From NCBI RefSeq assembly GCF_001583495.1, contig NZ_LQAQ01000099.1:192001-256000 (forward strand): a stretch of DNA of 64,000 nucleotides, read 5' to 3'. Below, piece after piece: positions 1 through 9,529 of the stretch; position 1 is the first letter of the stretch; the number at the start of each line of letters is the position of its first letter. Origin of the DNA: Flammeovirga sp. SJP92 (lineage in GTDB: Bacteria; Bacteroidota; Bacteroidia; Cytophagales; Flammeovirgaceae). The notes beneath the pieces were generated by a model. It did no database searches and was not told the origin of the DNA. It saw only the letters and a program-made list of their open reading frames with translations. The position numbers were made by a program, and so were the translations under genes.

Positions 1-3000
1 GGTGATGAAATTGAAGTCATTGCCTCTGATATTGAGTTGTTATTAGATGGAAAGCAGAAGAAATACAGAACCTCTTGGCTTTTTGACAGTCATAAAATCA
101 ATAATACCAACCATCTTGATTATGCACTGAAAGTAAGATCTATGGTAGATACGAATGTTGAAAGTATCTTACAAGATATTAATTTAGTCGTTTTTTATCA
201 TAAGTTCATTGGGTTAGAAGAAGGGGATAGAGTAACGGAGACTTTCACACGCAAAATGATGTATGATGAATGGTTTCAAACCTCATCAGCAAATAATGAA
301 TTCAATATCAATGTAACTCCGGAAAAACTTAACATTGCATGGATTGCTAAAGAAGGGGCTACTTATTATGATTTAGAGTGGATCTTTGTAGAAAATGATA
401 GAGGCAATAGTACAACAAGCACTAATACATTATATAATTCACTTACAAAAAATCTGAGTAAGGAAAATAAAGAATTATTTGATCTAGCACATAAAGTGAA
501 AGATCCTGCAAGAGTTAGGATCATTGAAACATACTATAAATTAGGTCTGCAATTTCCTAATGGTATTTTTCTATTAAGAGTACGACCAATTACACAGTTT
601 TCTTCCAATCTGTCTCAAACGCTTGAAGGAGATTGGATATATAATAAATATGTTTATAAAGGCAACTTTGAAGCAAGTTTCAACTGGCAGAGAGTTACTT
701 CTTTTGCTGAAGAGGGAAAACATAAGACTGTAGTATCCTATATGGATGCAGTAATGAGAAGCCGCCAATCGGTTGTAAATTACCAGAATAATGACCATCA
801 ATCTACTCTAGTCAGTGAGCAGTTCTATGATTTACAGGGGCGACCGACGGTATCTACTCTTCCAGTTCCCGCAACTGATGCACTACTTACTTACAAGCAA
901 AACTTCAATCACTTTGGAAACTTAAATAATGCTTCACTTGACCATGTTTTGCATTATGAAGGGAATCTAGATCGTGTAATTACGGATGAAACGGGTGCTA
1001 AAATCTATCCTTTATCAACTTTGGATGGTGGAACTAGCAACTATTATTCACCCAATATCGATGAATATCAAAAAGGAGGATTGGATGAAGAAGTGATCAG
1101 CAGAATTCCAGATGCCGAAGGGTATGCTTATACAACCAATGAATACAGTCAGGATCATTTTGGTAGAGTAAAGAAATCCATAGGCCTTACAAAAGAAAGA
1201 ACAACTGTATCAAAATTTTATGCTAAACCAACACAAGATAAACTGAATTTATTATTTGGTCCAAATGCCGGTTATGCTTCACATTATCATAAAGAAGTAA
1301 CATCTGATCCAAATGGACAGCTGTCAGTAAATTATAGGGATCAAGGAGGCAAGGTAGTTGCCACCGCTTTGGCAGGAGGATCTCCTTCATCGGTGAGTCC
1401 ATTATTATTACAGCCTCATAATTCTATTGTTAATGATGCTGCACGTAAGTACTTGAATGTAGGTATTGAGTCAGGTGAGGAAATTAAAGTAGTCAATACC
1501 ATATTGTTGACAGAGGGCAGTGAGTTGGAGATCGATTACTCCTTTGACGAACAAGCTTTCCAAACTCTTTTAGGAGCATGTTATGAGTGTTCATATACAC
1601 TGACATTTGATTTGGTTAACCCTATTGGCAGTAAGATAGACCTTTCTCCAGAAGATTCAGAAACCTTGTCTAAGGTGATTGTGATTGATGGGCTTGGGAA
1701 TGTGAGTAATTGTAATGCTGTAAACAAAAAACAAGTTGCCGTAGCAAGACTCTCAGGGTTAAAAGAGTTGGGGGATTATGTATTGACCAAAACGCTTTCA
1801 CTGAATAATGAAAGAATTATTACGCAGATTTTAAGTGAAAATGTTGATGCTCGATTTGCAGAGATTACAGCAGATTTAAGAAATAACGTTTACAGTGATG
1901 AAATTGCAGAGGCTTTGGCCAATTGTGATGCTGCTTATGATCGGGAAATTATCACACCGCCATCTCCTGAGGATGAAAATGGTAACCTAAAGTCTTTGAG
2001 CTCAATATTAGTTTCTTATATGCAAGCCGATAATGAGGGGAACCCTTCAGTTGCTATGCAAGTGGCACAAATGCGTTATCCGGATTGTGATGCATTGGAA
2101 AGTAAAGAGGAATTGTCAAAGCCTGAACAAATCGAATACGATAAATGTTCTGATAAAAACGATAAATTATTCTTCCAGTGGTACTTTAATACAGACGATA
2201 ATGTATATCAGAGTTTTGTTTTTGATGTAGCTGTATCCCTAATTATCGAAGGAATTTCTGATGAAAATAAAGCATCTGCTTATACATCTTATGTCGATGG
2301 TATTTTGGCCAATGACCCTTATTTCAAAGCCGGAAGTGAGGGGGCGGCTAAAAAAGGTGAATTTGAAGGAAAGCTAGAAGAGATAAAGAATGATATTGCG
2401 AATAATCTTTCGGACCCTACAGTGATGTCGCCTTCAGATAGGTTGCCTTATTTCTTTGGAATGTACATCAATGAGAAAAGAAAAATTCAATTCCTGATAA
2501 AAGCAGACGACACTTCTTTACAGAGTACTGGCTTCTTAACTTCTTTTGTTGATTTTATGGGAGATGTTATGAAAGAAAGCAACACAAAAGAAGATTGGCT
2601 CAATGAAGATACCGTAGGAGGTGATGTAGATGTAGAGGGACAGGATATTTTAGGTCCTCCTTCTTCTATCAATGATGGACGTTTTGATAGAGTGCTTCTT
2701 TTGTTAGGTAACTCTTGCCTTACTGCCGCAGAGAATTATGAATCTGCAGTTTATTTTACAGCAGCAGAAGAGAAAGCAATACGTGAGGTGTTGTTTGATT
2801 ATTTTTCAGAAAACTATTCTTCAGCGGATCCTTATTTTGATCAGTTTATCGATATCGATATTCTCAAAGCCTATTTTGAGCAAAAATCAGAACTTACTTC
2901 TGTTATGGACTGCCTTTTCCCTGAACCTACAACGGATGAGGAGGGCAACCCAGTAGAGACGGAGTCGGGTTTTGAATACATTAGAAGAAACAGTTCTTTT

Positions 3001-6000
3001 GTTACAGCTGTTCCTGTACAAAGAGGAATCAATGTTGCTGCATTAAACTTCCAAGGGTTGACAGATGAGAATGATCAGTTGATCTCTCCTCATTATTATA
3101 TTCCAGATTTACCAGGCGACAGAAGTTCTGCCAAAGATTTCTCCGTAGAATTTAGGCTTTCTGTAAGTAGTACAGATACAGAGAATAGACTATTGATGAG
3201 TAACTTGAATGTGTACCCCAATAATGGTTTTGAGGTACAAATCATCAATAGGAACAATGTGAAATACCTATTGGTAAGGTTGTCAACGTATAGAGGATAT
3301 GAAATTCCATTGCAAAATTCTTCTGGCAAATGTTGGAATTATATAGGGATTTATAGGGCAGACAATAAACTGCGTGTAACTCAAAACGGTGCAAACCTAT
3401 ACGAATGTGATATCACTGATGGAGATATCAGCCTCAATTATTTTGACCGCTTATGGATTGGTGGCGGTCCAAGGTTAGGAAGCTTTGGTACTAAGCCTTT
3501 CAAAGGACTGCTTTCTGATTTATCTTTTTGGAATGCTTCTCAATTCTATTTAGAAGAAGGAGATCCTAATTATACGCTTATTGAAAAAGTAAAGAAAAAG
3601 AACTTCCAAAAGCGTATGAACGAGTATGATGGTATAAATCTCCGTTCCAAAGCACTTTTATGTTATTTCCCTTTCAACAATTATAGGTTTGATGATATTG
3701 CGAATACCAATACGGAAGCTACACGATTGGTGGCTTATGCCATACCTGATAATTTAGAAGGAGAGGAAGAAGATGGGGAAGTAGTAACAGATGTTTACCC
3801 TTATATAGGAGAAAAGGCATCTACTTGTAATGCTTCAATTGGACAGATAGGGATTTTTATTCCCTACAAAGATCCATTTACTTTTACAGTTTATGAGTAC
3901 AAAACCACGGAAGGAAGTATTTGGGACACCTCTGAGGGTACTTTCTTAGGTGACTTGATTTTTGCAAGCTTAGATCAGAAAACATTAAGAGATAATTGTA
4001 AAAAAGAAGTAGAGGACTACTTTAACGCTTTAATTGAAGATGAGGCAAAAGTATTGCTCAATGCTGAACTTAATGCTAAAATTCGTGAGGCGAAGCAAAA
4101 ATGTATCAACAATGTAGGTGAGCAACTTTATGCAACATTAGCAGAGAAAGAATATCACTACACGCTTTACTATTATGATCAGTCTGGTAACTTAATACAG
4201 ACAGTACCGCCTGAAGGGGTACACTTCTATACACTGAATACTTCTGGAAGTCCTGTAAATGCTTCTGAACCTCATACTCTTAGAACAAAATATGGATATA
4301 ACTCACTCAATCAGTTGGTATGGCAATACACGCCTGATGCCGGACTGACACGGTTTGTCTATGATCAATTAGGGAGACTGAGGTTCAGTCAGAACGCACT
4401 GCAATTGGAGGAAGGAACTTTAGCGTACAGCAAGTTTGATGAACACGGACGTGTAGTGGAAGCTGGAAAGTGGTTTACGGGTGCTCCTGCTATTGATGCA
4501 CTGACCTTGGAACAAGTACAAGACAATACAGTGCCTTCAGTGGATCTCACATCAGAGAAAATCAACACCTACTACGGAAACATAGAGGCACTGATGACAC
4601 TCCCACATGTGAACATTCCGGAAAGCTACAAAGGACAGTACCTCAAAAACAGAGTGGCTTGGGTGAAAGCAGAAGGTACTGTGGAAAACAATGAAGGAGT
4701 AAGTATTACGCTTTACGACTATGATCCGCATGGAAATGTAACCGGAATCTACCAATCCATTCCAGCTCCAGTCACTAATGGAATTACATTTAAAAGCATA
4801 GAATACCGCTATGATCTGATCAGTGGAAATGTCAATAAAGTCTATTACGAAAAAGGGACTGCAGATCAGTTTGTGCACCTCTATGAGTATGATGCAGACA
4901 ACCGCTTGAAAGAGGTGAAAACTTCTACCAACGACCTGGATTGGGTGGAAGAAGCCACTTATGTGTATTTTCCTCACGGTCCTTTGGCAGAGGTGATTTT
5001 AGGGCAGTATAATGTGCAGTCCATTGATTATTACTACACCTTGCACGGGTGGATCAAAGGGGTCAATTTAGCAGAAAAAGAGCATGATAACACCGCTTTG
5101 GCAGATGCCTTCAGTTATGGTTTGGATTATCATAATGGAGATTATAAATCCATTCAGGCATTAACGTATAAAGCGGGTTTTGAACCGACCAAGGCTTTGG
5201 CAGAGAATCAGTCTCTATACAATGGAAACATTGCTAGAATGAGAACCAATCTAGCACATATAGAAGAGGTAAACAGTGGTACACCGACGTTGTCAACGAT
5301 GAATTATCACTATGACCAACTTCATAGAATCATTAGTGCCAAGCAGGAGGGAGGGCTTCTCGCTTCAGCATATAGTTATGATGCAGTAGGAAACTTACAG
5401 ACACTTTCCCGTACGAATGGGGCAGGGGAAAAGGTACACGAACTGTCTTATTCTTATAACAAGCAAAACGGTGAATTGCAGAACAACAAGCTAAGAAAAG
5501 TAGCCAATGCAAGCACTGTTACTTCTGAGGAGTATGTATTTAAAGACCAAACCGCAGATGACAATTATATCTATGATGCCATTGGTAACTTGGTCATGGA
5601 TAAGTCGGAAAAGGTAAGAATCCATTGGAACATACAAGGAAAGGTAGATTATGTTGATCACTTTGAAAATGATATTAACCTGATCAACAATACCCACCGT
5701 ACCCAACGCGTCCGTTACCGCTATGACGCTAGTGGGAACAGAATTTCCAAGATAATCGAGAAAACAGGTGCATCTCCTCAAGAAACGCAGTATATTCGTG
5801 ATGCCAGTGGCAATACGATGGCGGTGATTGTGGATGCGTCGGTTCATGAAATCCCAATCTATGGTAGTCAGCGCCTAGGAGAATATGCCCCTATCAGTGG
5901 TGTAAATCCATGGTCATTAAGTTTGACGTATAAAAGGTATGAGTTAAGTAACCACCTTGGCAATGTATTGACGACTATTTCAGATGCTGGCAATGTTCTT

Positions 6001-7026
6001 TCTTATAGTGATTACTATCCTTTTGGTGCAAGTATAGCGGGTAGGTCTTGGAGCTTAGAGAATGGGAAGGGGTACCGTTATGGGTTCAATGGTAAGGAAA
6101 ACGATACGGATTTGAGCAGTTCTCAGCTGATTCAGGATTATGGCTTTAGGGTGTATAATCCGACGATTGGGAAGTTCTTGAGTGTGGATCCGTTGACGAA
6201 ATCCTACCCTGAGCTTACTCCTTATCAATTTGCAAGTAATAGCCCAATAGCAGGAGTTGATCTAGATGGACTCGAATTTTATTTTGCTGCTGATGGTAGC
6301 TTTATTAAAGTGGTTGGTAATAATCCATTAATTAGGGTAGTTCCTAAAGAAGATGTGAAGTTTGTTAAGCAATTGCAATCAGAAGTACTACAATTAGAGC
6401 CTATGGGTAGTAGCTTTTTGAGTCATACAAATTCTGTAAAATCAGATATTTCTAAAACTATATACACACAATTTTTAAAATTAGACTTGACTCATTTAAA
6501 AGGTAGCCAAATTGTATATGGAGAAGAAAGTGATGATGCATTAGCTTCTTATAGAGATAAAACACAAACAATACAAATATATTATGATGAACAGGATAAC
6601 ATTTATAATCTAATGGCACTTTTGTTGAAAGAAGAGACTCATACCAGAGATAGAATACTTGAAGAAACATATAATTATGTGGTTCGAGAATTAAATGGTT
6701 ATGAAAGAGTGCTAAAAAATAAAAAATTATTTTCAAAAACATCTGATGACTTTAAAAAGAAATTTCTAAGTGGTATTGGTCTTTTCATTTGGGAGGGTTG
6801 GCGAAATACCTATCTAACATATGGAGATCATCCTGGAGGAAAAATAGCTGAAGAAGGTATGTATCAACAGATCAATAAATTTAAGAATTTAGGTGTAGAG
6901 TTTGATTTTAGTACTGCAGACCGGAAATATAAAAAATGGACTGAGCATGATAAAAAAGATAATATTTCAGTTCAATTAAATAATCACGAAATAGGAATAA
7001 AATATAATGGAAAGGTTATTCAATAG
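1..7026 (+). CDS. RHS/YD-repeat polymorphic toxin-like surface protein, 5'-truncated by window edge
   Basis: The reading frame is open from base 1, so the gene starts outside the window; about 2341 residues are visible. In order they hold a long N-terminal region with cysteine-containing segments, a LamG-like jelly-roll stretch around nt 3040-3540, YD-type RHS repeats around nt 4150-5850, and the RHS-associated core near nt 5930-6270 (GFNGKEND, DYGFRVYNP, KFLSVDPL, TPYQFASNSP, DLDG). After DLDG comes a roughly 250-residue variable tail in clearly AT-richer DNA, the usual place for an exchangeable toxin domain. The tail holds KEETH (nt 6628-6642) followed by an EETYNY segment, which looks like a zincin HEExH site with the first His replaced by Lys. 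Such proteins act as contact-dependent toxins or surface glycoprotein-like shells. Family assignment is firm; toxin activity is inferred. Confidence 0.85.
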   Translation, partial: GDEIEVIASDIELLLDGKQKKYRTSWLFDSHKINNTNHLDYALKVRSMVDTNVESILQDINLVVFYHKFIGLEEGDRVTETFTRKMMYDEWFQTSSANNEFNINVTPEKLNIAWIAKEGATYYDLEWIFVENDRGNSTTSTNTLYNSLTKNLSKENKELFDLAHKVKDPARVRIIETYYKLGLQFPNGIFLLRVRPITQFSSNLSQTLEGDWIYNKYVYKGNFEASFNWQRVTSFAEEGKHKTVVSYMDAVMRSRQSVVNYQNNDHQSTLVSEQFYDLQGRPTVSTLPVPATDALLTYKQNFNHFGNLNNASLDHVLHYEGNLDRVITDETGAKIYPLSTLDGGTSNYYSPNIDEYQKGGLDEEVISRIPDAEGYAYTTNEYSQDHFGRVKKSIGLTKERTTVSKFYAKPTQDKLNLLFGPNAGYASHYHKEVTSDPNGQLSVNYRDQGGKVVATALAGGSPSSVSPLLLQPHNSIVNDAARKYLNVGIESGEEIKVVNTILLTEGSELEIDYSFDEQAFQTLLGACYECSYTLTFDLVNPIGSKIDLSPEDSETLSKVIVIDGLGNVSNCNAVNKKQVAVARLSGLKELGDYVLTKTLSLNNERIITQILSENVDARFAEITADLRNNVYSDEIAEALANCDAAYDREIITPPSPEDENGNLKSLSSILVSYMQADNEGNPSVAMQVAQMRYPDCDALESKEELSKPEQIEYDKCSDKNDKLFFQWYFNTDDNVYQSFVFDVAVSLIIEGISDENKASAYTSYVDGILANDPYFKAGSEGAAKKGEFEGKLEEIKNDIANNLSDPTVMSPSDRLPYFFGMYINEKRKIQFLIKADDTSLQSTGFLTSFVDFMGDVMKESNTKEDWLNEDTVGGDVDVEGQDILGPPSSINDGRFDRVLLLLGNSCLTAAENYESAVYFTAAEEKAIREVLFDYFSENYSSADPYFDQFIDIDILKAYFEQKSELTSVMDCLFPEPTTDEEGNPVETESGFEYIRRNSSFVTAVPVQRGINVAALNFQGLTDENDQLISPHYYIPDLPGDRSSAKDFSVEFRLSVSSTDTENRLLMSNLNVYPNNGFEVQIINRNNVKYLLVRLSTYRGYEIPLQNSSGKCWNYIGIYRADNKLRVTQNGANLYECDITDGDISLNYFDRLWIGGGPRLGSFGTKPFKGLLSDLSFWNASQFYLEEGDPNYTLIEKVKKKNFQKRMNEYDGINLRSKALLCYFPFNNYRFDDIANTNTEATRLVAYAIPDNLEGEEEDGEVVTDVYPYIGEKASTCNASIGQIGIFIPYKDPFTFTVYEYKTTEGSIWDTSEGTFLGDLIFASLDQKTLRDNCKKEVEDYFNALIEDEAKVLLNAELNAKIREAKQKCINNVGEQLYATLAEKEYHYTLYYYDQSGNLIQTVPPEGVHFYTLNTSGSPVNASEPHTLRTKYGYNSLNQLVWQYTPDAGLTRFVYDQLGRLRFSQNALQLEEGTLAYSKFDEHGRVVEAGKWFTGAPAIDALTLEQVQDNTVPSVDLTSEKINTYYGNIEALMTLPHVNIPESYKGQYLKNRVAWVKAEGTVENNEGVSITLYDYDPHGNVTGIYQSIPAPVTNGITFKSIEYRYDLISGNVNKVYYEKGTADQFVHLYEYDADNRLKEVKTSTNDLDWVEEATYVYFPHGPLAEVILGQYNVQSIDYYYTLHGWIKGVNLAEKEHDNTALADAFSYGLDYHNGDYKSIQALTYKAGFEPTKALAENQSLYNGNIARMRTNLAHIEEVNSGTPTLSTMNYHYDQLHRIISAKQEGGLLASAYSYDAVGNLQTLSRTNGAGEKVHELSYSYNKQNGELQNNKLRKVANASTVTSEEYVFKDQTADDNYIYDAIGNLVMDKSEKVRIHWNIQGKVDYVDHFENDINLINNTHRTQRVRYRYDASGNRISKIIEKTGASPQETQYIRDASGNTMAVIVDASVHEIPIYGSQRLGEYAPISGVNPWSLSLTYKRYELSNHLGNVLTTISDAGNVLSYSDYYPFGASIAGRSWSLENGKGYRYGFNGKENDTDLSSSQLIQDYGFRVYNPTIGKFLSVDPLTKSYPELTPYQFASNSPIAGVDLDGLEFYFAADGSFIKVVGNNPLIRVVPKEDVKFVKQLQSEVLQLEPMGSSFLSHTNSVKSDISKTIYTQFLKLDLTHLKGSQIVYGEESDDALASYRDKTQTIQIYYDEQDNIYNLMALLLKEETHTRDRILEETYNYVVRELNGYERVLKNKKLFSKTSDDFKKKFLSGIGLFIWEGWRNTYLTYGDHPGGKIAEEGMYQQINKFKNLGVEFDFSTADRKYKKWTEHDKKDNISVQLNNHEIGIKYNGKVIQ

Positions 7027-7489
7027 TCTACTTTTAGTTATTTTTATATTATCAGGATGTAATGAATGTCTTGATAGAGAAGATTTGAAAACTAAGTTTG
7101 AAAAAGCTAATGACCAAGGTAAAGATCAACTAGATACAGTCTATATAAATTTTAATGACGGTAGATTTAAAATAATACCTTACAAAAAAAGTAATGACGT
7201 TGTTGGACGTATATATCAAAGAAAAGATTTCTGGTTTATTTTGGTTAATGACTCAGGAGAGGTCTTAATTAATGATCAAACATATAATAGCTTAAATGAT
7301 GTTAAAATTTGGAAAGATTATTATGACACAAAATCAAAGTATTATTACGAAGGGAAACGACGCTTTCATTTATTCTATGATAATAAAACATGTAATTACT
7401 TAGAATTATTAGAGGAAGGCTTTCATAAATTGGACAAAGATAGTGTTTTAGAAGATCCACAGTTTTTTATTGACTTCCGAGATATTTAA
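7007..7489 (+). CDS. Small lipoprotein, candidate cognate immunity protein of the RHS tail
   Basis: 160 residues. The ATG lies 20 nt inside the end of the RHS gene in another frame, so the two are translationally coupled. The N-terminus is a lipoprotein signal peptide with lipobox LSGC (Cys about residue 18) followed by a charged soluble domain. I do not recognise the domain. A gene overlapping the 3' end of an RHS toxin is the classic immunity position, and a lipoprotein would place the protection in the periplasm or outer membrane. The DNA is as AT-rich as the toxin tail, consistent with the pair moving together. It is followed within 15 nt by structured repeats. Confidence 0.65.
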   Translation: MERLFNSLLLVIFILSGCNECLDREDLKTKFEKANDQGKDQLDTVYINFNDGRFKIIPYKKSNDVVGRIYQRKDFWFILVNDSGEVLINDQTYNSLNDVKIWKDYYDTKSKYYYEGKRRFHLFYDNKTCNYLELLEEGFHKLDKDSVLEDPQFFIDFRDI

Positions 7490-7497
7490 AATAAATT

Positions 7498-7782
7498 CCC
7501 CCCACTGTTCGTAGTGTTCAACGATAGTATCACTACGAAATCTCCCCCCCTCACTGTTCGTAATGTTAAGCGCTAGCGTCATTACGAACTATATAATTGA
7601 TTAAGTTTCCGAACTTAAAACAAAAAAACACAAGCCAATCTACCCTCACGTAGATTGGCTTGTTTGTATATTACAATCACTATTAATAAGCTAGTATTCC
7701 GAATAAAATCAGATCATTTTGCCGTTATTATGCATTGAAGCAATGCAAGTGCTAGGACTTGCATAGTGTACGTAGTAGCATG
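7498..7782. repeat. Structured repeat block, copy 1
   Basis: About 285 bp that recurs at 7899-8201 with few differences. It contains, in order, a hairpin with stem TTCGTAGTG/CACTACGAA, a second with stem GTTCGTAATG/CATTACGAAC around a TTAAGC...GCGT loop, a small AAGTT-TCCG-AACTT hairpin, a perfect 13-bp terminator-like hairpin (7630-7663), and a GCAAGT...ACTTGC hairpin near 7747. It begins 9 nt after the stop of the candidate immunity gene. No coding potential is visible. Confidence 0.85.
7630..7666 (+). terminator. Terminator-like hairpin in repeat copy 1
   Basis: A perfect 13-bp stem (ACAAGCCAATCTA with TAGATTGGCTTGT) around an 8-nt loop CCCTCACG, followed by TTTG. It lies 140 nt after the lipoprotein gene and could end the toxin-immunity transcript. 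The identical hairpin occurs in copy 2. Confidence 0.6.
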
Positions 7783-7898
7783 TACAGAGTGTAAGTCTTA
7801 GCACTCGCAAACCGTACTTCTCGTTATGTACGGTGTGTAAGTGCCGGGACGTACAGTGTTGCATCTAATTGTCCCATGTCCATGGGAAAGAGGGGCAC
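7783..7898. repeat. GTAC-rich spacer between repeat blocks
   Basis: A short stretch rich in GTAC and GTGTAAGT motifs with imperfect inverted repeats, ending in a single GTCCCATG-TCC-ATGGGA hairpin near 7872-7887. The wording resembles the long palindrome at 10460-10546. No gene is visible. Confidence 0.4.
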
Positions 7899-8201
7899 CC
7901 CCCACTGTTCGTAGTGTTCAACGATAGTATCACTACGAAATTTCCCCCCTCACTGCTCGTAATGTTAAGCCTTCAGGCGTCATTACGAACTATATCATTG
8001 TTTAAGTTTCCGAACTTAAAACAAAAAAACACAAGCCAATCTACCCTCACGTAGATTGGCTTGTTTGTATATTACAATCACCATTAAAATGTGATTTGAA
8101 ATAAGCCAGTATTCCGAATAAAATCAGATCATTTTGCCGTTATTATGCATTGAAAGCAATGCAAGTGCTAGGACTTACATCGTGTACATAGTAGGATGTA
8201 C
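7899..8201. repeat. Structured repeat block, copy 2
   Basis: Near-identical copy of the block at 7498-7782. The second hairpin has a changed apex (GCC-TTCA-GGC instead of GC-GCTA-GC) that still pairs. A short insertion (AATGTGATTTGAAAT) after the terminator-like hairpin at 8031-8064 distinguishes it from copy 1. No gene lies between the two copies, so a module may have been lost there. Confidence 0.85.
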
Positions 8202-8221
8202 TGTGGTGCATCTACAAGAAG

Positions 8222-8311
8222 AAGTTGTCCCATACTCATGGGAAAGACTGTCTCATAGTAATGGGAAAAGGTGTCCCCTATACATGGGAAACCCTTTCCC
8301 ATGTATAGGGG
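8222..8311. repeat. GTCCCAT hairpin array, copy 1
   Basis: Several short palindromes built on TCCCAT/ATGGGA, ending in a perfect 17-bp inverted repeat, 8275-8291 with 8295-8311, around a CCC loop. The same array, with wobble-compatible changes, recurs at 19562-19657. In both places it ends 17 nt before a copy of the 220-bp inverted-repeat element. Confidence 0.8.
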
Positions 8312-8327
8312 AAAGGGTTTCTACTTA

Positions 8328-8510
8328 ATGGCGCAAGTGTTAGGCTTATACTTGTATCTAACAGTCGGAAAAGTCTCCAGACTTCCGAGTCAACAGAGCC
8401 AAAAACATTCACAATGGAATTACAAAATCCATAAATCCTTTTATCAATAACTATTGACCGTTAATTTGTGGATTGGGGAGTCAACAGACTCCTTCCAAAT
8501 ATAGATAATC
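8328..8510 (+). mobile_element. 220-bp inverted-repeat element, copy A (right end decayed)
   Basis: Starts TGGCGCAAGTGTTAGGC and shares the internal hairpins of the family (AGTCTCCAGACTTCC; GGAGTCAACAGACTCC). The right terminal repeat is degenerate. It lies immediately upstream of, and in the same orientation as, the gene at 8532. See the complete copy at 9245-9465 for the family description. Confidence 0.7.
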
Positions 8511-8531
8511 ATTCTACGACTATTAGATAAT

Positions 8532-9167
8532 ATGGCAATTATAGTGTTAACTTTTTTATGGATATCTCACCTGGCGATTTTCTTTATAAAGAAAAATGTT
8601 TTGCAACAATTTTATTATAGAATCGCTTTGTTTTGCATTTTTATTTTTTGTTTAATTTCTGTGACTTTATTCTTCTATTCTTTTTCATGGAAAAGTGATT
8701 TTCTTAATATTATCAGTGTTCTTTTATGTTTTTTTATAGCTTCCCATTTACCTTTTATTTTTACAAATAAGGTCTTAATTTTTTTAGCAAAATTTATTTT
8801 AGGTATTAATATTTGCATTCTTCTTTTCCTGTCAACATTTGGGATTTTAGGTTTTAATTTAATTATATCTGAGCTAATTAGAACTAATCAAATATATACC
8901 AACCTAAATGGTATTTATATTAAAGAATATTATAGAGGTGATGCCTCAACAACAGGTACTGGTAAGATGGTATTTTACAAAGAATATTTTCTTTTAGAAA
9001 AGAAGTTATTTGAAATCGAAATTTTAAATCAAGAATGTGAAGAGTTAAAACCTTCGAATATTTATATTTCAAAGGAATCTTATATTGATCTACCTTTAGA
9101 TCGATATAAAAACTTATTTTCAATTGATAGTAATTGCGATACATACTATTTAAATACACCATTTTGA
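8532..9167 (+). CDS. Unknown integral membrane protein, possible orphan immunity protein
   Basis: 211 residues, very AT-rich. The first half has about four hydrophobic helices (roughly residues 2-18, 28-50, 58-80, 85-112). A soluble C-terminal half of about 95 residues follows. I do not recognise the family. Its position in a run of small genes behind an RHS toxin, in repeat-rich DNA, suggests an orphan immunity or accessory gene, but nothing in the sequence proves this. Copy A of the 220-bp element ends about 20 nt before the ATG, and a CCACAGTTCGTAG repeat begins 12 nt after the stop. Confidence 0.6.
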   Translation: MAIIVLTFLWISHLAIFFIKKNVLQQFYYRIALFCIFIFCLISVTLFFYSFSWKSDFLNIISVLLCFFIASHLPFIFTNKVLIFLAKFILGINICILLFLSTFGILGFNLIISELIRTNQIYTNLNGIYIKEYYRGDASTTGTGKMVFYKEYFLLEKKLFEIEILNQECEELKPSNIYISKESYIDLPLDRYKNLFSIDSNCDTYYLNTPF

Positions 9168-9178
9168 GTTTAATTTCC

Positions 9179-9228
9179 CCACAGTTCGTAGGTAAAGATG
9201 GAAAAGTGGCAATATCTCATGGTTCAAC
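9179..9228. repeat. 50-bp direct repeat, copy 1
   Basis: Starts CCACAGTTCGTAGG and recurs almost unchanged at 10064-10113. Both copies lie directly downstream of a small orphan gene. Its first bases resemble the start of the larger blocks at 7502 and 7903 (CCACTGTTCGTAG). Confidence 0.8.
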
Positions 9229-9244
9229 AACAGTAATTTCCCCC

Positions 9245-9465
9245 CTGGCGCAAGTGTTAAGCCGACAGGCGTCACTTGTGTCTAATAATCGGATAAGTCT
9301 CCAGACTTCCGAGTCAACAGAACCAAAAAATATTCATGATGTAACTACCTATTCCATAAACCCTTTCATCCATAAATATTGACTATTAATTTGTGGAGTA
9401 GGGAGTCAACAGACTCCTTCCAAATATAGACACAAGTGACGCCTCCGGCTTAACACTTGCGCCAG
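9245..9465 (+). mobile_element. 220-bp inverted-repeat element, copy B (complete)
   Basis: A 221-bp element with about 38-bp terminal inverted repeats: left begins CTGGCGCAAGTGTTAAGCC, right ends GGCTTAACACTTGCGCCAG. Each terminal repeat is itself a nested hairpin (outer GCGCAAGTG with CACTTGTGT, inner GCC/GGC). Inside are a bulged AAGTCT/AGACTT hairpin and GGAGTC-AACA-GACTCC. It codes for nothing. This is MITE- or REPIN-like architecture. The gene at 9530 begins 65 nt downstream; the gap 9168-9529 holds only this element and the direct repeat. Confidence 0.8.
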
Positions 9466-9529
9466 TGATAGTAAATTTACAGGTGATGAAGAACAAATAA
9501 CTAATTCAGAAAAAACAGGTTTTAGCAAA

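Noticed and set aside
4552-4977. 141-residue minus-strand frame inside the RHS gene
   Set aside because: Shadow of the RHS coding frame.
7869-8328. Two frames of 61 and 64 residues in the repeats
   Set aside because: They are translations of hairpin repeats with cysteine-poor, atypical composition.
9134-9382. 82-residue plus-strand frame
   Set aside because: It overlaps the end of the membrane gene and runs through the direct repeat and the 220-bp element; no protein-like pattern.
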